A stretch of 64,000 bases of DNA from Maylandia zebra. Taxonomy: Eukaryota > Chordata > Actinopteri > Cichliformes > Cichlidae. Shown here in pieces: positions 1-13,128 of this stretch. The notes below the pieces were generated by a model. That model did not search any database and had not been told where the DNA came from. It saw only the letters and a program-made list of their open reading frames with translations. Both the position numbers and the translations under genes were made by a program. The stretch lies in the NCBI RefSeq assembly GCF_041146795.1, contig NC_135178.1, positions 5,028,844 through 5,092,843 on the forward strand, written 5' to 3'. Every line of letters begins with the position of its first letter. The stretch's first letter is position 1.

Positions 1-302
1 GTGCCTGAATGGACATACAGAACTCCAAGGTTCGGCCCAGTGTTGAGGGTTTTCCCAAAGGAGAGGGCCCGGCGGGCGGTGCCTCACAGCCCTCTGCCTC
101 TGGGAGTGGCCCCTTTCTACTAAGGAGGCAAGAGGTGGCCAGGAGTCTGTCAGCGAGTTCTGCATGTCCTGGTGACCCTCCACCTGTTTCACAGGTGGGT
201 GCAGCCTGATCTATCTAGTGAAAGTCTAGACAGACCAGACCAGCTCAACCACACAGACACTTCCTACCTGATTTGAGGACAAAAGCAGAGTATGCAATAT
301 GT

Positions 303-363
<61 letters not shown>

Positions 364-1056
364 ACAGATCAGTTGAAAGGGACAGAAGAAATGGCAAAAG
401 TGAGAATATCTCACACACACACACAACAGAGGGGGAAGAGATAGAGAAATTGGCAAATGTGAGATCATGCTAAGCAGCTTGAACTGAAAGTGACTGGAAA
501 TGTTTACGTTTGATCAGCCACCCATCCATTCTCTGCTGTGTTTCTTTTCCAGTGTCACAGGGCAGCTCGAGCCTATCCCAGCTATCTTAGGGCGAGAAGC
601 AGGGTGCACCCTCGACAGGTCACCAGTCTGTTACAGGGCTAACACATAGAAGCAGAAAACCATTCGCACCTATCGCCAATTTACACTCTTCGATTACCTA
701 TTGCCACTAACTGCAGGTCGTTGGACTGTGGCAGGAAGCCGGAGTACAAGGAAAGAACCCACGCAAAAACAGGAAGAACATGCAAACTCCACACAGAGCG
801 ACGGTAGAGCTGAACTCAAGACCTTCTTCCTGTGCGGTAACGGTGCTAACCACTGTGCCGCCCGCGTGTGAGCAACCGTCTCCCAGAAATTTAAAAAAGT
901 TCAGTTACTTTCTTTCAAGCTGCTTACACTACATTGACTTTTGTTTTTACAGAATCTCAGAAGAGGAGAGCCACTGAGGGAACGCCTTCCGCCCTCCGAC
1001 GCCTCCACCGTGACCTCCACTTCTGAGAGGAATTGCCCACAGATCAAGCATGGAGT
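1..1056 (+). repeat. Array unit 1 (class a)
   Basis: The window opens exactly at the chosen anchor. The (CA)n tract is at about 305-357 and ends ctcacacacag. The second half carries the class-a mark that creates an acceptor-like tttttacag. Confidence 0.95.
519..866 (-). repeat. tRNA-type SINE, antisense in the array unit (unit 1 copy; recurs in every unit)
   Basis: On the minus strand this reads from a tRNA-like head (GGCACAGTGGTTAGCACC, a recognisable A box), through gcatgttctt and cctgtcgagggtgcaccc, to a tail with repeated GGATGG. I recognise this layout as the widespread fish tRNA-derived SINE. The B-box region reads GAGTTCAGCTC and no longer fits GGTTCRANYCC well, so pol III transcription is doubtful. 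The head joins the class-marked unique part and the tail joins the (CA)n flank. The element is part of the amplified unit rather than 26 separate insertions, because its junctions are the same in each copy. Confidence 0.75.
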
Positions 1057-1362
1057 GTGCCTGAATGGACATACAGAACTCCAAGGTTCGGCCCAGTGTT
1101 GAGGGTTTTCCCAAAGGAGAGGGCCCGGCGGGCGGTGCCTCACAGCCCTCTGCCTCTGGGAGTGGCCCCTTTCTACTAAGGAGGCAAGAGGTGGCCAGGA
1201 GTCTGTCAGCGAGTTCTGCATGTCCTGGTGACCCTCCACCTGTTTCACAGGTGGGTGCAGCCTGATCTATCTAGTGAAAGTCTAGACAGACCAGACCAGC
1301 TCAACCACACAGACACTTCCTACCTGATTTGAGGACAAAAGCAGAGTATGCAATATGTGGGA

Positions 1363-1432
<70 letters not shown>

Positions 1433-2118
1433 TCAGTTGAAAGGGACAGAAGAAATGGCAAAAGTGAGAATATCGCACACACACACAACAGAGGGGGAAG
1501 AGATAGAGAAATTGGCAAATGTGAGATCATGCTAAGCAGCTTGAACTGAAAGTGACTGGAAATGTTTACGTTAGATCAGCCACCCATCCATTCTCTGCTG
1601 TGTTTCTTTTCCAGTGTCACAGGGCAGCTCGAGCCTATCCCAGCTATCTTAGGGCGAGAAGCAGGGTGCACCCTCGACAGGTCACCAGTCTGTTACAGGG
1701 CTAACACATAGACGCAGAAAACCATTCGCACCTATCGCCAATTTATACTCTTCGATTACCTATTGCCACTAACTGCAGGTCGTTGGACTGTGGCAGGAAG
1801 CCGGAGTACAAGGAAAGAACCCACGCAAACACAGGAAGAACATGCAAACTCCACACAGAGCGACGGTAGAGCTGAACTCAAGACCTTCTTCCTGTGGGGT
1901 AACGGTGCTAACCACTGTGCCGCCCGCGTGTGAGCAACCGTCTCCCAGAAATTTAAAAAAGTTCAGTTACTTTCTTTCAAGCTGCTTACACTACATTGAC
2001 TTTTGTTTTTACACAATCTCAGAAGAGGAGAGCCACTGAGGGAACGCCTTCCGCCCTCCGACGCCTCCACCGTGACCTCCACTTCTGAGAGGAATTGCCC
2101 ACAGATCAAGCATGGAGT
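1057..2118 (+). repeat. Array unit 2 (class f)
   Basis: The (CA)n tract at about 1366-1430 is uninterrupted. The unit carries atcgcacacac after the tract, tttatactc in the SINE and gtggggtaacgg. Confidence 0.95.
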
Positions 2119-2424
2119 GTGCCTGAATGGACATACAGAACTCCAAGGTTCGGCCCAGTGTTGAGGGTTTTCCCAAAGGAGAGGGCCCGGCGGGCGGTGC
2201 CTCACAGCCCTCTGCCTCTGGGAGTGGCCCCTTTCTACTAAGGAGGCAAGAGGTGGCCAGGAGTCTGTCAGCGAGTTCTGCATGTCCTGGTGACCCTCCA
2301 CCTGTTTCACAGGTGGGTGCAGCCTGATCTATCTAGTGAAAGTCTAGACAGACCAGACCAGCTCAACCACACAGACACTTCCTACCTGATTTGAGGACAA
2401 AAGCAGAGTATGCAATATGTGGGA

Positions 2425-2471
<47 letters not shown>

Positions 2472-3182
2472 ACACACACTCACTCACACACACAGATCAG
2501 TTGAAAGGGACAGAAGAAATGGCAAAAGTGAGAATATCTCACACACACACAACAGAGGGGGAAGAGATAGAGAAATTGGCAAATGTGAGATCATGCTAAG
2601 CAGCTTGAACTGAAAGTGACTGGAAATGTTTACGTTAGATCAGCCACCCATCCATTCTCTGCTGTGTTTCTTTTCCAGTGTCACAGGGCAGCTCGAGCCT
2701 ATCCCAGCTATCTTAGGGCGAGAAGCAGGGTGCACCCTCGACAGGTCACCAGTCTGTTACAGGGCTAACACATAGACGCAGAAAACCATTCGCACCTATC
2801 GCCAATTTACACTCTTCGATTACCTATTGCCACTAACTGCAGGTCGTTGGACTGTGGCAGGAAGCCGGACTACAAGGAAAGAACCCACGCAAAAACAGGA
2901 AGAACATGCAAACTCCACACAGAGCGACGGTAGAGCTGAAGTCAAGACCTTCTTCCTGTGGGGTAACGGTGCTAACCACTGTGCCGCCCGCGTGTGAGCA
3001 ACCGTCTCCCAGAAATTTAAAAAAGTTCAGTTACTTTCTTTCAAGCTGCTTACACTACATTGACTTTTGTTTTTACACAATCTCAGAAGAGGAGAGCCAC
3101 TGAGGGAACGCCTTCCGCCCTCCGACGCCTCCACCGTGACCTCCACTTCTGAGAGGAATTGCCCACAGATCAAGCATGGAGT
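2119..3182 (+). repeat. Array unit 3 (class b)
   Basis: The dinucleotide tract at about 2428-2494 is interrupted by a CAGACA step and by ctcactcac. The class-b substitution gctgaagtcaag is present. Closest to units 9, 18 and 22. Confidence 0.95.
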
Positions 3183-3488
3183 GTGCCTGAATGGACATAC
3201 AGAACTCCAAGGTTCGGCCCAGTGTTGAGGGTTTTCCCAAAGGAGAGGGCCCGGCGGGCGGTGCCTCACAGCCCTCTGCCTCTGGGAGTGGCCCCTTTCT
3301 ACTAAGGAGGCAAGAGGTGGCCAGGAGTCTGTCAGCAAGTTCTGCATGTCCTGGTGACCCTCCACCTGTTTCACAGGTGGGTGCAGCCTGATCTATCTAG
3401 TGAAAGTCTAGACAGACCAGACCAGCTCAACCACACAGACACTTCCTACCTGATTTGAGGACAAAAGCAGAGTATGCAATATGTGGGA

Positions 3489-3562
<74 letters not shown>

Positions 3563-4248
3563 TCAGTTGAAAGGGACAGAAGAAATGGCAAAAGTGAGAA
3601 TATCTCACACACACACAACAGAGGGGGAAGAGATAGAGAAATTGGCAAATGTGAGATCATGCTAAGCAGCTTGAACTGAAAGTGACTGGAAATGTTTACG
3701 TTTGATCAGCCACCCATCCATTCTCTGCTGTGTTTCTTTTCCAGTGTCACAGGGCAGCTCGAGCCTATCCCAGCTATCTTAGGGCGAGAAGCAGGGTGCA
3801 CCCTCGACAGGTCACCAGTCTGTTACAGGGCTAACACATTGAAGCAGAAAACCATTCGCACCTATCGCCAATTTACACTCTTCAATTACCTATTGCCACT
3901 AACTGCAGGTCGTTGGACTGTGGCAGGAAGCCGGACTACAAGGAAAGAACCCACGCAAAAACAGGAAGAACATGCAAACTCCACACAGAGCGACGGTAGA
4001 GCTGAACTCAAGACCTTCTTCCTGTGTGGTAACGGTGCTAACCACTGTGCCGCCCGCGTGTGAGCAACCGTCTCCCAGAAATTTAAAAAAGTTCAGTTAC
4101 TTTCTTTCAAGCTGCTTACACTACATTAACTTTTGTTTTTACACAATCTCAGAAGAGGAGAGCCACTGAGGGAACGCCTTCCGCCCTCCGACGCCTCCAC
4201 CGTGACCTCCACTTCTGAGAGGAATTGCCCACAGATCAAGCATGGAGT
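3183..4248 (+). repeat. Array unit 4 (class e), first unit of the duplicated block
   Basis: Carries gtcagcaagttc in the first half, a plain (CA)n at about 3492-3560, aacacattgaagc in the SINE and cattaactttt. The loss of the usual acacata stop lets a 123-codon frame run through the SINE. Matches unit 12. Confidence 0.95.
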
Positions 4249-5268
4249 GTGCCTGAATGGACATGCAGAACTCCAAGGTTCGGCCCAGTGTTGAGGGTTT
4301 TCCCAAAGGAGAGGGCCCGGCGGGCGGTGCCTCACAGCCCTCTGCCTCTGGGAGTGGCCCCTTTCTACTAAGGAGGCAAGAGGTGGCCAGGAGTCTGTCA
4401 GCGAATTCTGCATGTCCTGGTGACCCTCCACCTGTTTCACAGGTGGGTGCAGCCTGATCTATCTAGTGAAAGTCTAGACAGACCAGACCAGCTCAACCAC
4501 ACAGACACTTCCTACCTGATTTGAGGACAAAAGCAGAGTATGCAATATGTGGGACACACACACACACACACACACACACAGATCAGTTGAAAGGGACAGA
4601 AGAAATGGCAAAAGTGAGAATATCGCACACAGACACAACAGAGGGGGAAGAGATAGAGAAATTGGCAAATGTGAGATCATGCTAAGCAGCTTGAACTGAA
4701 AGTGACTGGAAATGTTTACGTTAGATCAGCCACCCATCCATTCTCTGCTGTGTTTCTTTTCCAGTGTCACAGGGCAGCTCGAGCCTATCCCAGCTATCTT
4801 AGGGCGAGAAGCAGGGTGCACCCTCGACAGGTCACCAGTCTGTTACAGGGCTAACACATAGACGCAGAAAACCATTCGCACCTATCGCCAATTTACACTC
4901 TTCGATTACCTATTGCCACTAACTGCAGGTCGTTGGACTGTGGCAGGAAGCCGGAGTACAAGGAAAGAACCCACGCAAACACAGGAAGAACATGCAAACT
5001 CCACACAGAGCGACGGTAGAGCTGAACTCAAGACCTTCTTCCTGTGGGGTAACGGTGCTAACCACTGTGCCGCCCGCGTGTGAGCAACCGTCTCCCAGAA
5101 ATTTAAAAAAGTTCAGTTACTTTCTTTCAAGCTGCTTACACTACATTGACTTTTGTTTTTACACAATCTCAGAAGAGGAGAGCCACTGAGGGAACGCCTT
5201 CCGCCCTCCAACGCCTCCACCGTGACCTCCACTTCTGAGAGGAATTGCCCACAGATCAAGCATGGAGT
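4249..5268 (+). repeat. Array unit 5 (class c), shortest complete unit
   Basis: Carries gacatgcagaac and gcgaattctg in the first half and the shortest tract, about 26 bp at 4554-4580, then atcgcacacagacac. Matches unit 13 except for tract length and the ctcacacac tail. Confidence 0.95.
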
Positions 5269-5570
5269 GTGCCTGAATGGACATACAGAACTCCAAGGTT
5301 CGGCCCAGTGTTGAGGGTTTTCCCAAAGGAGAGGGCCCGGCGGGCGGTGCCTCACAGCCCTCTGCCTCTGGGAGTGGCCCCTTTCTACTAAGGAGGCAAG
5401 AGGTGGCCAGGAGTCTGTCAGCAAGTTCTGCATGTCCTGGTGACCCTCCACCTGTTTCACAGGTGGGTGCAGCCTGATCTATCTAGTGAAAGTCTAGACA
5501 GACCAGACCAGCTCAACCACACAGACACTTCCTACCTGATTTGAGGACAAAAGCAGAGTATGCAATATGT

Positions 5571-5629
<59 letters not shown>

Positions 5630-5675
5630 ACAGATCAGTTGAAAGGGACAGAAGAAATGGCAAAAGTGAGAATAT

Positions 5676-5753
<78 letters not shown>

Positions 5754-6439
5754 TCAGTTGAAAGGGACAGAAGAAATGGCAAAAGTGAGAATATCTCACA
5801 CACACACAACAGAGGGGGAAGAGATAGAGAAATTGGCAAATGTGAGATCATGCTAAGCAGCTTGAACTGAAAGTGACTGGAAATGTTTACGTTAGATCAG
5901 CCACCCATCCATTCTCTGCTGTGTTTCTTTTCCAGTGTCACAGGGCAGCTCGAGCCTATCCCAGCTATCTTAGGGCGAGAAGCAGGGTGCACCCTCGACA
6001 GGTCACCAGTCTGTTACAGGGCTAACACATAGAAGCAGAAAACCATTCGCACCTATCGCCAATTTACACTCTTCGATTACCTATTGCCACTAACTGCAGG
6101 TCGTTGGACTGTGGCAGGAAGCCGGAGTACAAGGAAAGAACCCACGCAAAAACAGGAAGAACATGCAAACTCCACACAGAGCGACGGTAGAGCTGAACTC
6201 AAGACCTTCTTCCTGTGCGGTAACGGTGCTAACCACTGTGCCGCCCGCGTGTGAGCAACCGTCTCCCAGAAATTTATACAAGTTCAGTTACTTTCTTTCA
6301 AGCTGCTTACACTACATTGACTTGTGTTTTTACATAATCTCAGAAGAGGAGAGCCACTGAGGGAACGCCTTCCGCCCTCCGACGCCTCCACCGTGACCTC
6401 CACTTCTGAGAGGAATTGCCCACAGATCAAGCATGGAGT
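5269..6439 (+). repeat. Array unit 6 (class d), with duplicated (CA)n module
   Basis: The longest unit (1171 bp). It has two (CA)n tracts, at about 5575-5632 and 5687-5750, with the 56-bp flank between them repeated after the second. Private marks are aatttatacaagttc and gacttgtgttttta. Matches unit 14. Confidence 0.95.
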
Positions 6440-6745
6440 GTGCCTGAATGGACATACAGAACTCCAAGGTTCGGCCCAGTGTTGAGGGTTTTCCCAAAGG
6501 AGAGGGCCCGGCGGGCGGTGCCTCACAGCCCTCTGCCTCTGGGAGTGGCCCCTTTCTACTAAGGAGGCAAGAGGTGGCCAGGAGTCTGTCAGCGAGTTCT
6601 GCATGTCCTGGTGACCCTCCACCTGTTTCACAGGTGGGTGCAGCCTGATCTATCTAGTGAAAGTCTAGACAGACCAGACCAGCTCAACCACACAGACACT
6701 TCCTACCTGATTTGAGGACAAAAGCAGAGTATGCAATATGTGGGA

Positions 6746-6787
<42 letters not shown>

Positions 6788-7473
6788 TCAGTTGAAAGGG
6801 ACAGAAGAAATGGCAAAAGTGAGAATATCTCACACACACACAACAGAGGGGGAAGAGATAGAGAAATTGGCAAATGTGAGATCATGCTAAGCAGCTTGAA
6901 CTGAAAGTGACTGGAAATGTTTACGTTAGATCAGCCACCCATCCATTCTCTGCTGTGTTTCTTTTCCAGTGTCACAGGGCAGCTCGAGCCTATCCCAGCT
7001 ATCTTAGGGCGAGAAGCAGGGTGCACCCTCGACAGGTCACCAGTCTGTTACAGGGCTAACACATAGACGCAGAAAACCATTCGCACCTATCGCCAATTTA
7101 TACTCTTCGATTACCTATTGCCACTAACTGCAGGTCGTTGGACTGTGGCAGGAAGCCGGAGTACAAGGAAAGAACCCACGCAAACACAGGAAGAACATGC
7201 AAACTCCACACAGAGCGACGGTAGAGCTGAACTCAAGACCTTCTTCCTGTGGGGTAACGGTGCTAACCACTGTGCCGCCCGCGTGTGAGCAACCGTCTCC
7301 CAGAAATTTAAAAAAGTTCAGTTACTTTCTTTCAAGCTGCTTACACTACATTGACTTTTGTTTTTACACAATCTCAGAAGAGGAGAGCCACTGAGGGAAC
7401 GCCTTCCGCCCTCCGACGCCTCCACCGTGACCTCCACTTCTGAGAGGAATTGCCCACAGATCAAGCATGGAGT
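6440..7473 (+). repeat. Array unit 7 (class f)
   Basis: Short tract at about 6749-6785 with gggacaaac start. Carries tttatactc and gtggggtaacgg. Matches unit 15. Confidence 0.95.
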
Positions 7474-7775
7474 GTGCCTGAATGGACATACAGAACTCCA
7501 AGGTTCGGCCCAGTGTTGAGGGTTTTCCCAAAGGAGAGGGCCCGGCGGGCGGTGCCTCACAGCCCTCTGCCTCTGGGAGTGGCCCCTTTCTACTAAGGAG
7601 GCAAGAGGTGGCCAGGAGTCTGTCAGCGAGTTCTGCATGTCCTGGTGACCCTCCACCTGTTTCACAGGTGGGTGCAGCCTGATCTATCTAGTGAAAGTCT
7701 AGACAGACCAGACCAGCTCAACCACACAGACACTTCCTACCTGATTTGAGGACAAAAGCAGAGTATGCAATATGT

Positions 7776-7832
<57 letters not shown>

Positions 7833-8525
7833 ACAGATCAGTTGAAAGGGACAGAAGAAATGGCAAAAGTGAGAATATCTCACACACACACACAACAGAG
7901 GGGGAAGAGATAGAGAAATTGGCAAATGTGAGATCATGCTAAGCAGCTTGAACTGAAAGTGACTGGAAATGTTTACGTTAGATCAGCCACCCATCCATTC
8001 TCTGCTGTGTTTCTTTTCCAGTGTCACAGGGCAGCTCGAGCCTATCCCAGCTATCTTAGGGCGAGAAGCAGGGTGCACCCTCGACAGGTCACCAGTCTGT
8101 TACAGGGCTAACACATAGAAGCAGAAAACCATTCGCACCTATCGCCAATTTACACTCTTCGATTACCTATTGCCACTAACTGCAGGTCGTTGGACTGTGG
8201 CAGGAAGCCGGAGTACAAGGAAAGAACCCACGCAAAAACAGGAAGAACATGCAAACTCCACACAGAGCGACGGTAGAGCTGAACTCAAGACCTTCTTCCT
8301 GTGCGGTAACGGTGCTAACCACTGTGCCGCCCGCGTGTGAGCAACCGTCTCCCAGAAATTTAAAAAAGTTCAGTTACTTTCTTTCAAGCTGCTTACACTA
8401 CATTGACTTTTGTTTTTACAGAATCTCAGAAGAGGAGAGCCACTGAGGGAACGCCTTCCGCCCTCCGACGCCTCCACCGTGACCTCCACTTCTGAGAGGA
8501 ATTGCCCACAGATCAAGCATGGAGT
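7474..8525 (+). repeat. Array unit 8 (class a)
   Basis: Tract at about 7779-7835 with ctcacacacag end and one extra CA in the downstream tctcacac run. Matches unit 17. Confidence 0.95.
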
Positions 8526-8831
8526 GTGCCTGAATGGACATACAGAACTCCAAGGTTCGGCCCAGTGTTGAGGGTTTTCCCAAAGGAGAGGGCCCGGCGG
8601 GCGGTGCCTCACAGCCCTCTGCCTCTGGGAGTGGCCCCTTTCTACTAAGGAGGCAAGAGGTGGCCAGGAGTCTGTCAGCGAGTTCTGCATGTCCTGGTGA
8701 CCCTCCACCTGTTTCACAGGTGGGTGCAGCCTGATCTATCTAGTGAAAGTCTAGACAGACCAGACCAGCTCAACCACACAGACACTTCCTACCTGATTTG
8801 AGGACAAAAGCAGAGTATGCAATATGTGGGA

Positions 8832-8874
<43 letters not shown>

Positions 8875-9585
8875 ACACACACTCACTCACACACACAGAT
8901 CAGTTGAAAGGGACAGAAGAAATGGCAAAAGTGAGAATATCTCACACACACACAACAGAGGGGGAAGAGATAGAGAAATTGGCAAATGTGAGATCATGCT
9001 AAGCAGCTTGAACTGAAAGTGACTGGAAATGTTTACGTTAGATCAGCCACCCATCCATTCTCTGCTGTGTTTCTTTTCCAGTGTCACAGGGCAGCTCGAG
9101 CCTATCCCAGCTATCTTAGGGCGAGAAGCAGGGTGCACCCTCGACAGGTCACCAGTCTGTTACAGGGCTAACACATAGACGCAGAAAACCATTCGCACCT
9201 ATCGCCAATTTACACTCTTCAATTACCTATTGCCACTAACTGCAGGTCGTTGGACTGTGGCAGGAAGCCGGAGTACAAGGAAAGAACCCACGCAAAAACA
9301 GGAAGAACATGCAAACTCCACACAGAGCGACGGTAGAGCTGAAGTCAAGACCTTCTTCCTGTGGGGTAACGGTGCTAACCACTGTGCCGCCCGCGTGTGA
9401 GCAACCGTCTCCCAGAAATTTAAAAAAGTTCAGTTACTTTCTTTCAAGCTGCTTACACTACATTGACTTTTGTTTTTACACAATCTCAGAAGAGGAGAGC
9501 CACTGAGGGAACGCCTTCCGCCCTCCGACGCCTCCACCGTGACCTCCACTTCTGAGAGGAATTGCCCACAGATCAAGCATGGAGT
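8526..9585 (+). repeat. Array unit 9 (class b)
   Basis: Interrupted tract at about 8834-8898, as in units 3, 18 and 22. Carries cttcaattacc in the SINE, shared with unit 18. Confidence 0.95.
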
Positions 9586-9891
9586 GTGCCTGAATGGACA
9601 TACAGAACTCCAAGGTTCGGCCCAGTGTTGAGGGTTTTCCCAAAGGAGAGGGCCCGGCGGGCGGTGCCTCACAGCCCTCTGCCTCTGGGAGTGGCCCCTT
9701 TCTACTAAGGAGGCAAGAGGTGGCCAGGAGTCTGTCAGCAAGTTCTGCATGTCCTGGTGACCCTCCACCTGTTTCACAGGTGGGTGCAGCCTGATCTATC
9801 TAGTGAAAGTCTAGACAGACCAGACCAGCTCAACCACACAGACACTTCCTACCTGATTTGAGGACAAAAGCAGAGTATGCAATATGTGGGA

Positions 9892-9944
<53 letters not shown>

Positions 9945-10637
9945 TCACAGATCAGTTGAAAGGGACAGAAGAAATGGCAAAAGTGAGAATATCTCACACA
10001 CACACAACAGAGGGGGAAGAGATAGAGAAATTGGCAAATGTGAGATCATGCTAAGCAGCTTGAACTGAAAGTGACTGGAAATGTTTACGTTAGATCAGCC
10101 ACCCATCCATTCTCTGCTGTGTTTCTTTTCCAGTGTCACAGGGCAGCTCGAGCCTATCCCAGCTATCTTAGGGCGAGAAGCAGGGTGCACCCTCGACAGG
10201 TCACCAGTCTGTTACAGGGCTAACACATAGACGCAGAAAACCATTCGCACCTATCGCCAATTTACACTCTTCGATTACCTATTGCCACTAACTGCAGGTC
10301 GTTGGACTGTGGCAGGAAGCCGGAGTACAAGGAAAGAACCCACGCAAAAACAGGAAGAACATGCAAACTCCACACAGAGCGACGGTAGAGCTGAACTCAA
10401 GACCTTCTTCCTGTGCGGTAACGGTGCTAACCACTGTGCCGCCCGCGTGTGAGCAACCGTCTCCCAGAAATTTAAAAAAGTTCAGTTACTTTCTTTCAAG
10501 TTGCTTACACTACATTGACTTTTGTTTTTACACAATCTCAGAAGAGGAGAGCCACTGAGGGAACGCCTTCCGCCCTCCAACGCCTCCACCGTGACCTCCA
10601 CTTCTGAGAGGAATTGCCCACAGATCAAGCATGGAGT
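9586..10637 (+). repeat. Array unit 10 (class c)
   Basis: Tract at about 9895-9949 ending ctcactcacag, an ending otherwise seen only in unit 20. Also shares the private substitution caagttgcttac with unit 20. Confidence 0.95.
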
Positions 10638-10939
10638 GTGCCTGAATGGACATACAGAACTCCAAGGTTCGGCCCAGTGTTGAGGGTTTTCCCAAAGGAG
10701 AGGGCCCGGCGGGCGGTGCCTCACAGCCCTCTGCCTCTGGGAGTGGCCCCTTTCTACTAAGGAGGCAAGAGGTGGCCAGGAGTCTGTCAGCGAGTTCTGC
10801 ATGTCCTGGTGACCCTCCACCTGTTTCACAGGTGGGTGCAGCCTGATCTATCTAGTGAAAGTCTAGACAGACCAGACCAGCTCAACCACACAGACACTTC
10901 CTACCTGATTTGAGGACAAAAGCAGAGTATGCAATATGT

Positions 10940-11012
<73 letters not shown>

Positions 11013-11705
11013 ACAGATCAGTTGAAAGGGACAGAAGAAATGGCAAAAGTGAGAATATCTCACACACACACACAACAGAGGGGGAAGAGATAGAGAAATT
11101 GGCAAATGTGAGATCATGCTAAGCAGCTTGAACTGAAAGTGACTGGAAATGTTTACGTTTGATCAGCCACCCATCCATTCTCTGCTGTGTTTCTTTTCCA
11201 GTGTCACAGGGCAGCTCGAGCCTATCCCAGCTATCTTAGGGCGAGAAGCAGGGTGCACCCTCGACAGGTCACCAGTCTGTTACAGGGCTAACACATAGAA
11301 GCAGAAAACCATTCGCACCTATCGCCAATTTACACTCTTCGATTACCTATTGCCACTAACTGCAGGTCGTTGGACTGTGGCAGGAAGCCGGAGTACAAGG
11401 AAAGAACCCACGCAAAAACAGGAAGAACATGCAAACTCCACACAGAGCGACGGTAGAGCTGAACTCAAGACCTTCTTCCTGTGCGGTAACGGTGCTAACC
11501 ACTGTGCCGCCCGCGTGTGAGCAACCGTCTCCCAGAAATTTAAAAAAGTTCAGTTACTTTCTTTCAAGCTGCTTACACTACATTGACTTTTGTTTTTACA
11601 GAATCTCAGAAGAGGAGAGCCACTGAGGGAACGCCTTCCGCCCTCCGACGCCTCCACCGTGACCTCCACTTCTGAGAGGAATTGCCCACAGATCAAGCAT
11701 GGAGT
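10638..11705 (+). repeat. Array unit 11 (class a)
   Basis: Tract at about 10942-11015. Carries tttacgtttgatc, as do units 1 and 21. Matches unit 21. Confidence 0.95.
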
Positions 11706-12011
11706 GTGCCTGAATGGACATACAGAACTCCAAGGTTCGGCCCAGTGTTGAGGGTTTTCCCAAAGGAGAGGGCCCGGCGGGCGGTGCCTCACAGCCCTCT
11801 GCCTCTGGGAGTGGCCCCTTTCTACTAAGGAGGCAAGAGGTGGCCAGGAGTCTGTCAGCGAGTTCTGCATGTCCTGGTGACCCTCCACCTGTTTCACAGG
11901 TGGGTGCAGCCTGATCTATCTAGTGAAAGTCTAGACAGACCAGACCAGCTCAACCACACAGACACTTCCTACCTGATTTGAGGACAAAAGCAGAGTATGC
12001 AATATGTGGGA

Positions 12012-12097
<86 letters not shown>

Positions 12098-12783
12098 TCA
12101 GTTGAAAGGGACAGAAGAAATGGCAAAAGTGAGAATATCTCACACACACACAACAGAGGGGGAAGAGATAGAGAAATTGGCAAATGTGAGATCATGCTAA
12201 GCAGCTTGAACTGAAAGTGACTGGAAATGTTTACGTTTGATCAGCCACCCATCCATTCTCTGCTGTGTTTCTTTTCCAGTGTCACAGGGCAGCTCGAGCC
12301 TATCCCAGCTATCTTAGGGCGAGAAGCAGGGTGCACCCTCGACAGGTCACCAGTCTGTTACAGGGCTAACACATTGAAGCAGAAAACCATTCGCACCTAT
12401 CGCCAATTTACACTCTTCAATTACCTATTGCCACTAACTGCAGGTCGTTGGACTGTGGCAGGAAGCCGGACTACAAGGAAAGAACCCACGCAAAAACAGG
12501 AAGAACATGCAAACTCCACACAGAGCGACGGTAGAGCTGAACTCAAGACCTTCTTCCTGTGTGGTAACGGTGCTAACCACTGTGCCGCCCGCGTGTGAGC
12601 AACCGTCTCCCAGAAATTTAAAAAAGTTCAGTTACTTTCTTTCAAGCTGCTTACACTACATTAACTTTTGTTTTTACACAATCTCAGAAGAGGAGAGCCA
12701 CTGAGGGAACGCCTTCCGCCCTCCGACGCCTCCACCGTGACCTCCACTTCTGAGAGGAATTGCCCACAGATCAAGCATGGAGT
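11706..12783 (+). repeat. Array unit 12 (class e), first unit of the second block
   Basis: Matches unit 4 at every class mark, including aacacattgaagc and the 123-codon frame. The tract is about 13 bp longer (12014-12095). Confidence 0.95.
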
Positions 12784-13085
12784 GTGCCTGAATGGACATG
12801 CAGAACTCCAAGGTTCGGCCCAGTGTTGAGGGTTTTCCCAAAGGAGAGGGCCCGGCGGGCGGTGCCTCACAGCCCTCTGCCTCTGGGAGTGGCCCCTTTC
12901 TACTAAGGAGGCAAGAGGTGGCCAGGAGTCTGTCAGCGAATTCTGCATGTCCTGGTGACCCTCCACCTGTTTCACAGGTGGGTGCAGCCTGATCTATCTA
13001 GTGAAAGTCTAGACAGACCAGACCAGCTCAACCACACAGACACTTCCTACCTGATTTGAGGACAAAAGCAGAGTATGCAATATGT

Positions 13086-13128
<43 letters not shown>

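Noticed and set aside
901-1248. A 115-codon minus-strand frame conserved in nearly every array unit, looking like a multigene family
   Set aside because: Its conservation follows from homogenised DNA. It overlaps other equally conserved frames, and in the diverged relative at 39.5-39.9 kb the frame is broken by stops and indels.
3692-4063. A 123-codon plus-strand frame in units 4 and 12
   Set aside because: It runs through the antisense SINE and exists only because one substitution removes a stop in class e.
5560-5856. Frames made of His-Thr or Val-Cys repeats
   Set aside because: They are translations of the (CA)n tracts.
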